Part shown: positions 63,445-64,000 of the stretch, piece after piece | How the letters are laid out: every line of letters begins with the position of its first letter | How positions within the stretch are numbered: the first letter of the stretch is position 1 | Made by a program: the position numbers and the translations under genes | NCBI GenBank assembly: GCA_964537975.1 | Contig: CAZIDP010000022.1 | Span: 1-64,000 of the forward strand | Direction of reading: 5' to 3' | Source of the DNA: SCBR16-9 sp964537975 | GTDB taxonomy: Bacteria > Hydrogenedentota > Hydrogenedentia > Hydrogenedentales > SCBR16-9 | Length of the DNA stretch: 64,000 nucleotides | Notes under the pieces: generated by a model | Told to the model about the DNA's origin: nothing | Databases searched by the model: none | What the model saw: the letters and a program-made list of their open reading frames with translations, nothing else

Positions 63445-63563
63445 TTTTATATTTGCAAACTAATCCTGCCTGTATTGAATTCATTTCGTTTATTGCTTCT
63501 GAAATACCACCCAAGTTATAGTTCAGTCTATCGATTTATCTATCATTGGAGTTTTACCTGCAA

Positions 63564-63995
63564 ATGTATATGGAACCAAGCGAATTTTGGAAAGTCTATG
63601 TGGGAACTGTAAGCCCACTCGAGTTTATGTACAATCACAAGACTCAAGAACCTGCCGTAGGTGCTCATAAGTTTTTGGAAAACTTTCCTAAATTATTCGG
63701 TGTGGTTCGGAGAGCCAATTGGCAAAGCACTTTCTGCAGTGAAACACAATTTAATCGTGAAGAAGTCGAATGCGCATTGACATCGTTCATTGATAACGCG
63801 CGAGAAGAGTGGGAAAGCCAGTTACATCAAATATTTCTTGACGAAATGCAAAACCAGACCCGGAGTCAAGATTCTGCTGAAGGGTTCACTATTCAAAGTG
63901 ACAATTTTCTTACGGAAGAAAATCAATATAATATTGAAGTAATAACTGATGAACCAATGAATGACCAAGAATCGTATGAAGAGCATTCGGAATAA
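63564..63995 (+). CDS. small acidic protein, hypothetical, downstream of the structured RNA
   Basis: 143 residues from ATG 63564 (ATG 63570 also possible; GGAG lies 12 bases upstream). A compact first part with aromatic residues (EPSEFWKVYVGTVSPLEF, LENFPKLFGVVRRANWQ) is followed by a very acidic C-terminal half (many Glu, Asp, Asn, Gln). There is no signal peptide or membrane segment. I do not recognise a family. It starts about 110 bases after the RNA block and could be its regulated gene, though the terminator-like end of the RNA argues for a separate unit. It ends 5 bases before the window edge. Confidence 0.65.
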   Translation: MYMEPSEFWKVYVGTVSPLEFMYNHKTQEPAVGAHKFLENFPKLFGVVRRANWQSTFCSETQFNREEVECALTSFIDNAREEWESQLHQIFLDEMQNQTRSQDSAEGFTIQSDNFLTEENQYNIEVITDEPMNDQESYEEHSE

Positions 63996-64000
63996 TTTTA

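Larger units (their letters stand above)
63003..63454 (+). ncRNA. unclassified large structured RNA with a duplicated hairpin domain
   Basis: About 450 bases without an ORF but packed with perfect helices: TTTGGT/ACCAAA (63021/63044), AGTTGA/TCAACT (63086-63100), TGTTCC/GGAACA (63102/63153), TCAGC/GCTGA (63185/63198), then two long hairpin domains (63208-63326, 63334-63444). The second domain ends in TTTTATATTT, as an intrinsic terminator would. The two domains share an inner module with about 30 of 39 positions conserved, while their outer stems have different sequences that each pair (15 to 19 pairs): a covariation-like signature. The sequence lacks the hallmarks I know of tmRNA, RNase P RNA, 6S RNA, SRP RNA and group I/II introns. 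Function unknown; a ligand sensor in tandem form or a large ornate RNA are the two ideas. Confidence 0.65.

Noticed and set aside
62990..63454. Known housekeeping RNA such as tmRNA, RNase P RNA, 6S or SRP RNA, or a self-splicing intron
   Set aside because: The hallmark blocks I know (tmRNA tRNA-like ends, RNase P GAGGAAAGUC, SRP GNAR loop, intron core P7 or domain V) are not present.

Overview
The window is about 64 kb of a moderately AT-rich bacterial chromosome (a draft: a 100-base run of N sits at 3844-3943). The gene content points to a Gram-negative, polysaccharide-degrading member of the PVC/Hydrogenedentota neighbourhood. The reasons are a pilin-like protein with the GFTLIELLVVIAIIGILAAI leader and a C-terminal H...DG motif, a planctomycete-type C-terminal cytochrome c domain, very large BACON-like/vWA lipoproteins, a sulfatase-fold protein, GH78, CE15 and GH2 enzymes, and outer-membrane proteins (TolC, OprP type). 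The phylum call is an inference from gene families only. No tRNA, rRNA, CRISPR array, insertion sequence or phage gene was found.

Layout. 1-10 kb: the end of a glycosyltransferase, then a plant-polysaccharide locus (CE15 glucuronoyl esterase, two paralogous secreted clan GH-A hydrolases, GH2 beta-mannosidase) and a pilin-like protein. 10-15 kb: TolC-type channel, membrane-anchored cytochrome c with a Glu-rich linker, UDP-glucose 6-dehydrogenase. 15-34 kb: an anion-uptake region holding a triple-repeat lipoprotein, pstB-pstA-pstC-pstS with unusually large periplasmic insertions in both permeases, a secreted propeller-like protein, an OprP-type porin, a complete sulfate ABC transporter (cysP-T-W-A) with a divergent sigma-54 activator, phoU and a DoxX-like protein. 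34-39 kb: Cys-rich protein, DUF6159-like membrane protein, a second sigma-54 activator and an OsmC-family protein. 39-50 kb: two giant BACON/vWA lipoproteins, an LRR lipoprotein and two small ORFs. 50-60 kb: CPBP-like and sulfatase-like proteins that lack key catalytic residues, then secA followed by a transglutaminase and an ABC exporter. 60-64 kb: GH78 alpha-L-rhamnosidase, a dense block of RNA secondary structure and a last small acidic protein.

How the parts fit. The pst genes, porin and phoU form a phosphate acquisition and signalling set, and the sulfate system is inserted into it. Each sigma-54 activator lies beside a -24/-12 promoter (upstream of cysP and upstream of osmC) with perfect or near-perfect palindromes 80-135 bases upstream of the predicted start, as expected for enhancer sites; this suggests two local activator/target circuits. 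The most unusual item is at about 63.0-63.45 kb: a promoter, roughly 450 bases without an ORF, and two tandem long hairpins that share an internal conserved module (GGCCAYGTGGAGMGCCC) while their outer stems differ in sequence but both pair. It looks like an unclassified large structured RNA with a duplicated domain.
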